Shown: positions 1 through 11,085 of the stretch, in pieces | Position numbering within the stretch: position 1 is the stretch's first letter | How the letters are laid out: each line of letters starts with the position of its first letter | Assembly: GCA_025331565.1 (NCBI GenBank) | Contig: JAFREQ010000027.1 | Location: 2,489,501 to 2,553,500, forward strand | Direction of reading: 5' to 3' | DNA: 64,000 bases | Source: Holacanthus passer | Taxonomy: Eukaryota; Chordata; Actinopteri; Pomacanthidae | Translations under genes and position numbers: made by a program | The notes under the pieces: model-generated | Databases searched by the model: none | Seen by the model: the letters and a program-made list of their open reading frames with translations, nothing else | Told to the model about the DNA's origin: nothing

Positions 1-293
1 GTCAGAATCCACACCTTTGGGAAAAGACACTTTGATGTGTCTCTTTTGGCAAAGCATACGACATAGAGGTGAGTAGCCTTGTATTTGCAAACTATGTGGC
101 AAACAATTCAGTTCCTCGTGGATCATGTTCAAAACACAGAAGAACTCACACAAGTGTGGAGCCTCATAGTTGCAGCAGTTGTGGGAAAAGTTTGACTCAA
201 ATCACAGACTTGAGAAAACATCTGAGGATCAATATAAACAGGAGAAACCATCGAGCTGAGGCTCCTCTAGTGATGTGTTCACCTACTGAATGA
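1..293 (+). pseudogene. Decayed 3' end of a C2H2 zinc-finger gene
   Basis: Frame 1 (1-66) reads as finger-linker-like sequence (RIHT ... FGKR ... LAKH) and ends at TAG. Frame 3 (about 72-293) then reads HRRTHTSVEPHSCSSCGKS, a typical linker followed by CxxC-GKS, then TDLRKHLRI, ending at TGA 291-293. The last finger has HLRIN where H-x3-H is needed, so the second zinc-binding histidine is lost. The TGEKP linker is also degraded and a frameshift separates the two parts. The rest of the gene would lie left of the window. A partial or broken KRAB-less fish zinc-finger gene fits best; a diverged functional last exon is less likely. ATTAAA near 559 could be an old poly(A) signal. Confidence 0.6.
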
Positions 294-349
294 TAAACAC
301 TTTCACAAAAGCTACGTACGTCTCTGTGACTGAATGTAAAATGATTTCC

Positions 350-400
350 ATAAAGATATAAGATATTCCTTTAATCGTCCCTCAGTGGGGAAATGTCAAT
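350..400 (+). repeat. Fragment of a common fish dispersed repeat
   Basis: The text around 366-391 (cctttaatcgtccctcagtg followed by gggaaat) resembles a motif I know as very common in teleost genomes, near the 3' end of non-LTR elements. Only about 50 bp remain, and the family assignment is from memory. The flanks (300-350 and 400-715) are AT-rich and show nothing I recognise apart from a possible ATTAAA near 559. Confidence 0.35.
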
Positions 401-714
401 ATCTTAATGTAAAGTTTCCCTTCATACTGTTTGACTGTATTACTTATATTTACTTATATTAGAAACAGTGCTTCTATGAAAGTCTCTCAAATAGAGGAAA
501 GAAGTGACAGAAGTGCCTGTTTTATTATATATAAATCAAGTTCTTCTGTTTTGTGTTATTAAAGTAAGTTTTGCACATCTAACCTGGTCTTGCAGTGTTT
601 TTATTCACTATCAGTTAATTTTGAGTTTTATCTCTTTTCTGGTTAATTCTACTGAGCATGTGATTGCGAATTTATAATCAATAATCAGTTTTTGAAGCCT
701 GACTAAAGAGCAGA

Positions 715-850
715 CTCTCCTTTAGAAAAGTAATGCAGTAACGTTTACTCAGATTACATTTTAACGGTTACCATAATGTATATCTTACTTGTACTTGAAT
801 AAAATGTATTCAAAGTAACGCTACTTTTACTTGAGTATAATATTCCACCA
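715..850. repeat. Degenerate DNA-transposon-like repeat (tacttttacttgagta type)
   Basis: The stretch contains several variants of tacttgtacttgaataaaa and ctacttttacttgagtata. This pattern is typical of a hAT-like non-autonomous element abundant in teleosts. It ends about 100 bp before the CpG-rich ttyh3 promoter. Family naming is from memory; the internal repetition is visible in the sequence. Confidence 0.4.
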
Positions 851-949
851 TTGTTTGTTTTTTTTGTTTTTTGCACCACAGCTTGAAATAAAAGCTCCCC
901 GCTGTCACGTGCACTACCACCATTTCACCGATAGGGGGTGTCCTCTTTG

Positions 950-1437
950 CGCATTTGCGCTCTCTCTCTCTCTCTCTCCCTCCATCACAGACGCGGTTTG
1001 CAGGTCTGAATCTGCCGCAAAGCTCCGTCCTCCAGCGGCTCTTTAACACCGCGTTAGCTCCGCGCTTCAACACGATCATCCAGCCGAGGAGGGAACCGAA
1101 CCGGCGGCCATCGAGGAGCTCCAACCCGGGGGACAAAACCACCGTCTGACCGCGAAGAAAATTAAGGGCTGCGGGTCAACGAGTTTAACCCTTAATCCGC
1201 CTTTGGAGAGCTGGTCCTAACGAGGCGTCCCTCGGTGAAATGTGACCGCTGTTCAGCTCTTTTCGATGCGGTTGTCGCCGCAGCGGACTCGCTCGTTGCA
1301 GCTGGCCGCGTCGATGCAGCAGCGCCCGGCCGTGCGGCGTTCAAACCCCCCACCGGACCCGGGAAGACAATAGGTGAAATACACGCCGGCCTGGACTCCC
1401 AACAACACCGCGATAAACGAGACATCTTCGGCTTCAG
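950..1437 (+). promoter_or_regulatory. ttyh3: CpG-rich ttyh3 promoter and probable non-coding first exon
   Basis: This block is much richer in G+C and CpG than its surroundings. It includes a CT tract (960-980) and many CG steps between 990 and 1430. It ends in a good splice donor, cttcag|gtaggt, with GT at 1438-1439. A matching acceptor (ttaacccacag) ends at 2566, so a 5' UTR exon ending at 1437 can be spliced to an exon that carries the ATG at 2648. No TATA box was found and the start site cannot be fixed. A (CA)n run follows the donor at about 1471-1491. Confidence 0.55.
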
Positions 1438-2130
1438 GTAGGTTGGTTCTGCCCCCCCCCCTCTTCTCACACACACACACACACGGGAGCTCCGTCCGCA
1501 GACGTGAAGCCCTGGAGCGGATTCCTGCCTGTTCTCCTCCTCGTTGCCTTGACGACTCAGTCAGACTGCGGTAGTTTGACAAAGCGGGCTAATGCGAGCT
1601 AATCCGCTAACTTGCTAACAATTTATGTACAAGAACAATTAAAGCTCGAACGTACGATAACGGTTTGACCTACATGTGTTGTTATAGTGAAGTGATTCAG
1701 TTGTCATATGTGTGTGTTGGGTTTGATTTAACGGCCATTTTCATCCTCCACTACACGTTTTATCCTGTTTTTTTTTTTTGTCGTATGGGCGTAAATGGGG
1801 TGAAGCCATCTATTGTCCTGCTGTGATTCACACACAGTTTGTTCAAGTGCACGTTTGTTATTTGCTTAATATTACATTTAAAGAGTCAAAGCTGCTTTTA
1901 TCATTTGACACATGAGCTGATTTATGACGCTAATATGTCGCCTGCAGTTATCATGATACAGACACATTACACTGCTCGTTACAAGGCCATTAACTGCAGA
2001 GGAAAACAGCCCTTGAATGTCAAAATGATCATATTATGCAATTGACAATGGCTGATTTGTGATTTAACAGGATTTTTTTTTAAAAAAGACCTGAAATGAA
2101 CTAATGTGTCATATTGCAGTGTTTTTTGTT

Positions 2131-2168
<38 letters not shown>

Positions 2169-2566
2169 CATGCTGCATAAACAGGTGTGTCATTCACTGG
2201 TAAAGATGCAAGAGACAGCTGCTAGTGAAGAAGGGATCTTTTCAATCAGGGCAAATTTTAAAAAAGCAATCTGGAATCTGTAGGACATAATCTTAGTAAA
2301 ACAGTATGTAACAACAAATAGCAAGAGCATGCATTGGTATTTTGATTGGCATGCTTTTCTCACTCCTGTTGGTGACTAATCATTAATAACTCATTGCATC
2401 AGTATTATAATCATGTCAGTCATCTGTAATTACTCCAGTTGGTAGAAGGTGTTGAAGTTGTGGTGGTAAACAGTATTAGCCGCAAGGACTATGGGTACCT
2501 TCATTTTGCTTATTATGATTGGTGAATTGACATTGATACTAGCTTCTGTGCCCCGTTAACCCACAG

Positions 2567-2647
2567 CGGTCGTAAATGTCTCCACAGCGTCCGTGTGAGG
2601 AATCGGGTTAGAGAGTGAAGTGACAGACGCCAGGTAGCTGGATCAGG
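2567..2647 (+). other. ttyh3: ttyh3 5' UTR part of the first coding exon
   Basis: The acceptor ttaacccacag ends at 2566. The 81 nt that follow carry no ATG in frame with the protein and lead into the start context atcaggATGG, with G at +4 and A at -3. The non-coding exon ending at 1437 is the natural partner; this join is inferred. Confidence 0.5.
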
Positions 2648-2773
2648 ATGGCGGCCGTAGTGAACTACTCTCCGCCTTGGTGGGTGAATCTGCTTCACCG
2701 GTTGCCCCATTTCAACATGGAATTCCAGGTTGTGAGCAGTGACTTCAGACCAGAGGACTCCGAGTACCAGAAG
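2648..2773 (+). CDS. ttyh3: ttyh3 coding exon 1
   Basis: Residues 1-42. It begins MAAVVNYSPPWWV and ends SEYQK, with donor AAG|GTAAGA, phase 0. This is the conserved extracellular N-terminus of tweety proteins. Confidence 0.93.
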
Positions 2774-2963
2774 GTAAGACAAGTGCGAGAGAATAATTAC
2801 CTCCCACTCAGAATTCATCATCCTCTTCATCGTGCAGCATCACCTTATCATCCCACCTCCTGCCACCTGCCCACACTGTAATTTCACAGCAGAGTGGCCA
2901 AGTGGTGACTGAGGCTGTCCTGCAACCACAGAGTTGTGGATTCCCTCCCTGCATCGATGAATG

Positions 2964-3000
<37 letters not shown>

Positions 3001-5772
3001 AGTAATGTCCTTGAATCAAGATGCTGATCCCCCTCCTTCTCCATCATTGTTATGGATAAACGTGGCACAGAAACTATCCGTCGATTAGTCAGGTGGTTCC
3101 CAACCTTGGGGTCAGGACCCATAATGGCTGCAATATAAATCTGAGGAGTTGCAAGATTAATAGCAAGATGGGAAAGAAAAAGACAAAACGTTTCTGCTAC
3201 ACAAAAGAGTCTTACCTCTTAGGACTCTGAAAATGACTAAAATGAGACAATCTGAGAAGGGAACGTCGCTTTTTGGATAAACTGTTGCACCTTCTAGACA
3301 TATGGAATATGTGATGAGGGCCAGCCACTAGGTATTGATTCCCTGGCTCTCCAAAGGTCACGAGACAAAAAGCATAAAAAACAGTGGTTCATTCCTATTA
3401 TATTTCTTGGTTCCAGTTTCTTAATTGTTAAGATTTTCTGTTTGTACATCATTGTAAAATTAATACCTATAGGCTCTGGATTGTTGAATGGACAAAAACA
3501 AGCAATGTGAGGACACCATCTTGGGCTTTGAAGTGTGAAGGACATTTTTCACCATTTTCTGATATCCTGTTGGATTAATGATAATTGGTTAATCGAAAAA
3601 ATCAGGCCGGAAAAACAATCAGAATTATTGATTGTTTGTTTAAATGCAGAAAACTAATTGTATTCATTCTTTGATAAAATACTGTCTGAGTCAACAGCAT
3701 CGCCTTAGAGAGCAGCTCGATCTCAAAGAGGGGCTTTGGCCCAGTTTTGCTGCATTTCATTTGAATCCCCAAACAAGGTGACTTTCAGGTCTCTGCACCA
3801 GAAAACACAGCCTTGCGATCCCACATAAAGGCCGAGACACATCGTTTAGAATCCCACATTTCATGCGCTGCAGTCACCCCTCAATGCAGTTTGCTGACAT
3901 ATTCGGGGGAGAGGAGGCAGGGCGTGCAAGTTCAAGAGCTGAGCGTGGGAAGGCACCCACGGCCATGAACAAGGGAGGGAGATGGGAACCGGAGAGAGAA
4001 GCAGGGAGAGAGGAGGAGGAGGAGGAGTGAGAAAGATAAAAAGAGACTGATTGGAGGCGAGAGGAGAGAGAGAAGGCTCGATGAGCCATGGGAGGTGCTT
4101 CTAAATTGCCAAATAGCCACTTCCTGCGAGCTATTCAGTGTTTAACTAAGGGCCTTTGTGTGTGTGTGTGTCAATGTGTGTGACCATTGGAATTTTAAGG
4201 ACCCCCTTTTTAGACTAATTACATCCTGACATATTTTAGCAGACGGAGCCGTTTCTATGTCACTGAGCTTTCTGCACCATGATCATATGTTTGTTTGTAC
4301 GTTATTTATATGCACAGTGGTTGTGCATGTTATGCTCTATGTGTACTGTACATGTCACAGGCAGCATATGCAATTTCTGTGTCAGTGCGTATTTAGCACT
4401 GTTAGTACTTAGTGTTTGTTGAGGTGAGGTCACAGATCTCCCTCAGGGGTTGTGTGTGTTATTGTGTGTGTGTGTGTGTGTGTATGGGGGCGTGAATATA
4501 GGGGTTCTATTCAGGGTGAAATCATTAATTCTGGCTAGACGAGGGGAGGGAGAGGGAGGGATGGAGGGTGAGAAGAACAAGAAGAAGGAGGTTGAATTGG
4601 ATTGGAGGAGGGAGGGAGGGAGTGAGGAGGGAGGGAAGAGAGGGGGGAGAAAGTGGGAAGGGGAGGGCTGTAGACTGTTGTGAAAGAATGCTCTCTTTCT
4701 TTCTTTCACTCTTTCACTGAAGCCCGTCTTTAGATTGGCTCAGTATATCTGTCTCAAAGGCTTTCATGCATCCACTCATCCAGCTGAGAAACACAAACAA
4801 CACACACACAAACACACACACACACACACAAGGTCCTACACAGTGTCCTTTAGTGCACTGAGTCCGTCACCACAACACACACACACACACACACACACTC
4901 TCACACACTCCCACACAATAGAGAGAGATTCTTCTGTGTAGTGTTTTTCTTTCTGATGTGATTTGGCACAGGTTCATTTGTATTCAGCTCTTGAGCTCTG
5001 AAGCTACTCAAAAACTTTCTTCTCACACAATGTCTCTCACTCACTCACTCACTCATGTTCTTGTTCTCTCCTATGCACAATTTTATTTTAAAACAAACTA
5101 AATAAAAAACTGTTCAGCAAGAGCAGTTGGTCTCTGATGACTTTGACTTTATTGGGGATGCTGACTCTGTGGCTTTCTTCAAACTGTTCTGAGCTGAAAT
5201 CGGAGCTCTTATCCTGAGGTTCTGCAGGGCATTGGAATAGCTTGCGTGTCCGTTTGTGTGTGAGTGTGTGCGTGCGTTCGTGTGTTTGTATTACGGTAGA
5301 ATCGCAGAGTCAGCTACCAGCCACAGTTTAACAGCTGCAGAACATTACAGAGGAATCATGTGACCTGTAATAACACACACATATATTCCCAGCTGTGGAA
5401 AGTAAGACAGTAATTGGTATTTTGAATAGTATGCTACAGTTTGCACAGTGGAAGACATTATCTCATAGCATTTTGAAAAGGATCACAAAGACAAAAGGTG
5501 CCACTCTTGAATGTTTTTTGTTTTTAAAGCTTAAAATACAAAGGCTTTTGCCTGAATGAGGATTTTGCCGTGAGTGTTTTGGTTGCTCTTTGACCCGGTA
5601 GTACAGGTGAATATTAGCAGAATGAGCTTGAGGTCAGTCGGTGCCTCAGGAAAGAAGTTGAGAGGATAGTAGGCAAGGCCACACTACAGAGTAACACACA
5701 GGCAGGGAGAGTGCAAGGACAACTCACTGAACTGGAAGTGATTGATCCTGTCAGCTCAAACACACACACACA

Positions 5773-5813
<41 letters not shown>

Positions 5814-5926
5814 AGGCGTGCACGTACACACACTTAAATGCACATTGAAAGTAGATCACTGTGCCTGAGTGTTTAACATTTAGCCCTCCTCCAGCCTGTG
5901 AGCCAATCTCCAGTAGCCTAGATGTC

Positions 5927-5957
<31 letters not shown>

Positions 5958-8900
5958 ACATCTAAGTAGACACACACACATGCACATCCAAGCTCACCAT
6001 GCTTATTAGTAGCTAATTGATCCACGCTTAATCTGCTCTGATGGTTTGTCAGCCCAACCGTTAATCTAGCAGCCATCATACGCAGAGGGAGGAGAGTGAA
6101 GCGGCTGCAGAGACCTGGTCCTCAGTCAGATTATGAGTTTAACATGAAAACCAGACATCAACAGTCCTGGATCAGTTGTTGTTGCGTTATATGCAGGGTT
6201 AGTTGACTGATAAAATTTGTAGTGTATAAAATCAGATGCCAGAGATTTAGTGGTTCCAGCTTCTCAGATGTAAGCATTCCCTGCTTGTCTTTAATTTATC
6301 CCAACAACTTGACTTTGGGGTTTGAAGTGGTAGTCAGATAGAAAACAAGCAATTTGAAGACATCACCCTGTTTTTACAATTGTGATGGGCATTTACTCGA
6401 TTTACTGGAATAATGAAAAAGAAAACATTTGGATTAATGGACTTTATTTCAAGATTACAAAACCCAAAGATATTAAGTTTAATATCATATGATCAAAAAA
6501 TGCTTGATCGATGAAAGTAATTGATTATCAGGATAGTTGCTGGTTAGTTTTCCATTCTTACTCTTCTTGATCGACTAATTGTTTCACTTCAATTCATAAT
6601 ACAAATAATACACTTCCTCTATCATATCACTTCCTCCTGTATCACTGTATGTGTGTCATCCCATTGTCCTCCTTGTAGCTTGATTTATGATGGATTGATG
6701 GCATGAAAACATCCATCATTATATAGAGGTTTATCCAGAGATTTCATTCTCATTCTGCAAAGCTTAATGCATCTCACTCTGTATGGTTTAAGCCCTAACG
6801 TTAATTTTAAAGGCACAAGAGATCAAACAATGCATTAGTGGAGCACAGTTCGCACAATGTCTCAAGCCACTAAGCCTGCGGATGATAACATAGGATAATA
6901 TCAGAGACCAGGAATCTACAGAGCTTATCTCCCCCCTCCTCCCCCGTCAGGATCCTCTTGTCCCATCCTCCACTCAGCGTCTTTAACCTGTTGGAGAAAA
7001 GCAGTCTGGGAAAAAGGAACTGATTTTTCTCATTCAGCTCTGCATTACCAACTGCTGCCCAATAGAAAGTAATAATGTGCTGTTCCTTTATGATTATAGT
7101 CCAAGCTGTAACTCAGGGTGTACTGCGATAGAGCCACAGTCACTTTAATGTGAATGCTTTATGTTAATTGTAATGGTTGTAATTGACGTCTCCTAGCTGG
7201 AGGCTTAGAGACCTCATACAATAGAAGTACATTGATGCCTCAGCAGGGAGAGAGACTTGTGGTTTGAACTGCTGTTCAAAAATTAGCTCTCTTCTCTCCC
7301 TCCCTCCCCAGATGTCACATTACTCCACTGCAGGTCACATCTTATTATATTTCATTATGTATCCTATCTGCTGTAGTGTTCAAGTGACCCACTGGCCTGG
7401 CAAGATTCGATACAGTGCCCTTTGCTGGCCTGGTAACACATCTGCCACCGTTCACACTTTACATGGAAATGCTGACCTTATTAGGCTGAATTGTTTTTCA
7501 ATGTGAAAAGAGATTTATTTATTTCCAAGACGAGCTGGTGACAGCATCTCAGCTGGCTCCAGTCTGACTGCTTGGTCTAAACACTTATTTCTGTGACAGC
7601 ATGCCAAATCAGGCCACTAGGATAAGAAGACATCTTTCAGATATGCAACAGAGCAACAGATCACATTTTGCATTAACAATCCCAAATTCTTGGATAGATC
7701 AGTGTTTATGTTTTATGGCAGCAGACCTCTGGGGATGGCCGTGTGGGTCAGTTGGGGGTCGGTCCACCACTTCAGTCTGTCATATCTCAACAGCTATGAG
7801 ATGGATTGCCAGGAAATTTTGTACAAACATTCATGGTCTCTCGTGGATAAATTGCAATAACTTTGGTGATCCCTTTTCATTTTTTCATCGTCATCAGGTC
7901 AATGCTAGATGTTAGCATTTAAGGCTGTGCACATCTGCTGGCATGGATGTAGACTCTGTGTTGTTAACCCTACATCAGGGAATCCCAACCTTTTTTGGCG
8001 TGTAACCTCATAAAATGAAATAATATCTCTTGCGACCCTTTGTGAATGGTTGTATATGTCTACTGATTGTGTGTGTGTTCAGCTCTGTTTTTTCCTTGTT
8101 TAGAGACTAATTTCTCAAGCCCTGAAGATGTTAAATTGTCCATGAAGAAGGAAACTGAAAAGATTAGATGAATATCAGAAAAAAATGAAATGATTTTATG
8201 TGCCAAAAATATTTTTTCTGCTTTCCTGTCCTGTTAATCATCTTGCAACCCCTCAGACTTATCTTGCGACCCCAACCTCCATGTTAGGAATCAGAATATC
8301 TACTTTACATTGCCAAGATCGCATCCCTGATATATTTTGAAATAAAACAAAACAGAAGCATTATATGTAATGCATTTTTTAATATGCTATCAGTTTTGGC
8401 ACATATACACTACAATACACATGCATATTTACAGTAGAGGTGCATAAATTGCTGCAGGATGAGGGAATTGCTGGCTGGCAGTGAGGAAAAATTGAGGTCA
8501 GCACAGAAAGGAGCAGTTTTGAAGCATGGGAAGCCAGGAAGTCTGTGAGGATCTTAGAGGTGGAGTCAGATTTTGTTATCATCCATGGAGGAGTCCCCAG
8601 AATCACGCTGTTGCTGCTTCTGACCGAGCAGAGCTGTGACAGAATTCCTTTGTCTATTGTAAGTAGTCTAGCAGGTGGAGATTTTGGTTTTCCAGAAACG
8701 TGCCTTTGTCTCTCCATGGTCCTGCAGTACAATGACTTTTCCAGACACCCCCGGAGGGGAAAGAAAAACTAACATTGCAGCGCGTGTGATAAAAAAAGAT
8801 CAGTCCCAGGCAAATTGCTGTAACAGCCCTCTTCTCTGTCTTTAACCATTTCTCCATTTTCAGTGTTCACTTCAGTCATCCTGAGTCATTCACTTTCACA

Positions 8901-11052
8901 TCTTCTTCCTTTTCTGTCTCTCCAGCCTGTCTCTTTTTTTTTTCTTCCAAATGTACCCCCCTGCTCCTCCTTCTGTCTGCCCCCACCACCCCTTCCTTCT
9001 TTTACACTTCAAAGCTTTTAGAGGGTGTGTGATCTGTGTGGTGGGTCTCTAGCGCACACAGCTCCCCAACAGCATTGCTTCCGCTTACTCCATGGAGGTG
9101 TGCGTGTCTGATGGTGTGCAAATGTGTTTTTCATGGTATCCATCAAACGCCCATTTAACAGCCACTATTTCTTGGTCTCAAATGACTGGAGAAAGGATCA
9201 CAATTTGCGTATCTGCGTGCGTCTGTCTACACAGGAAAAACGAAATCCTGTTGTCCGTCTTTGTATCTGGTTTCTGCTCATATCAGCTACTTTGCTTCCT
9301 GTGTATTTAACCCACTTCCTTAATTGTCCCCTTCCCCGTGATAAGGACCACTCTCAAACCAGATAGATTTGTGCACTGAATGAATCAAAGTTTGACAGAA
9401 AGAGTATAACATCAACTGTGTTATGAAATCATACATTTCTTCCGTCCACTAAATATTTTTTTCTCAATCCCTCTCCTCTCCAGTCCATTTTGCTGCTTGG
9501 TGCTGTGGCGTTGCTGTGTCTGGGCCTGGACCTCCTCTTCCTCCTCTTCTACTCATTCTGGCTTTGCTGCCGGCGACGCAAGAGTGACGATTCCTCGCAC
9601 TCCCATTCGCACTCCCAGCAGCCCAGTGCTGACTGCTGCTGCACCGCCTGGTGCGTCATCATCGCCACACTCGTCTGCAGGTGAGAGGTTATCCATGAAA
9701 AAGTAACACCTCCACACACTTATGATAAAGTCGTGCCTATTTGAAGGTATTTAAACCCATTCTCCCGGTGGCTGCAGGGAAAAAGATTTGCTTTATTAAG
9801 AATTCTTGAGTGAGTAAAGGTTGATTTATTTAATCATCCTCCCCAATTAAAGGAATTGCCCTACAGCCCTGACGCTGTTTTTCTGGCTCTGAACAATGCA
9901 GCCTGTTGCTGTACAGCTGTATACACACTATCACTTCAACTGCACAAGATGAAATAGTTCCCCTTAGCAGCCTAATGTGTACTCATGGTACTGTAAATGT
10001 CCTTTAAATAATGTTTATGTTTCCTTCCATCTGATTTTATGCTCATTTTCAATTAGCACATAAAAGACTGGGTAAAAACCTTTTTACGATTGACTGAGGT
10101 TGAAAAGTTTGTATATCGAAATAGAGAAGATGCCATAAAGCTGATTGAAACAGCCTTGATGTCATGGGACCTGCTGCTGCTTCTTGTGCCGCAGACAAAG
10201 CATTCATTTCACTGTTCCACGCTGAGTCCAGGAGCCATTGTTGTATGTCACCCCTGCCTCTGTCACCACAGCGGCTGGTGAAATGACTGCATCCTAAAGG
10301 TGGACTATGACAGACAAATTCATTCTTGAAAAGGAAAACAGAAAGGCCATCTTAGCTTAAAAAACAGCAGTGAAATGCAATGATTTATTTACTGATTCAC
10401 ATTTTATTTAGCAGAAATTAGAACCCAACATTTTGATGGAAACATACTGCAACTATTGTGCCTGACATACTGCAGTTCTGGTGTGAAATCATTATATATT
10501 TAATTCAGTAAACAGAAAACTGAGGAAACCCTTTGATAATGTCAAACATGTACTGCAAGGTTTTCATTCCACAGCAGCCATATGTCCTGTACATTACAAC
10601 TGTAAATGTACCCACATTCAGTCCACTCAGTCTTGTTTAAGCAAGAAAGCCCATGTGGTGTAACTGGGAGCCGGCCAGGTGGTTACGCACCACTGTTTGT
10701 GTTTATCTGACTCTGAGGGCTGTGTGTGCACCCTGAGATCTTTCACCCAGCAGCAGGGTAGAGTGCATGTCCACCACAGATACCGAGGCTGTGTGGACTC
10801 TGCTCCTCTTGGCACACAAATGCACACACAAACATACAAGCCAGTCCTCCTCATTTGCTCTCTGAACACTTTCCTACGTCCCCTCGTCTGACATTTTCTA
10901 CCTCTCCTCCTCTTTTCTTCATCTCTGTTAGCCCCCCTCTGTTATTTATTATTTCTCTCTGTTCGGCCTTCTCCCTGGCCTAGAAAGGTTGCCATGGAGA
11001 CAGAAGCAGATTTGATGCAGAGACGAGAAATGAATTATACAGTCAGGAGGAG

Positions 11053-11085
<33 letters not shown>

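Larger units (their letters stand above)
2774..9483 (+). other. ttyh3 intron 1 (6.7 kb)
   Basis: No coding exon was found. The intron holds (TG)n at 2964-2998, a GA-rich block at about 3905-4075, CA/TG and purine tracts at 4440-4930 and 5758-5955, and four dispersed repeat copies listed separately (3085, 3455, 6315 and 7690-8305). ORFs here are low-complexity or lie in repeats. Confidence 0.7.

Noticed and set aside
5614..5955. 113-codon ORF rich in Cys and Val
   Set aside because: Translation of (CA)n/(TG)n microsatellites; the same applies to similar ORFs at 43739-44029, 46311-46652 and 63800-63982.
8379..8732. 117-codon - strand ORF
   Set aside because: It lies in a ttyh3 intron with no family match or splice context, and its length is within what AT/GC-balanced intron sequence gives by chance.
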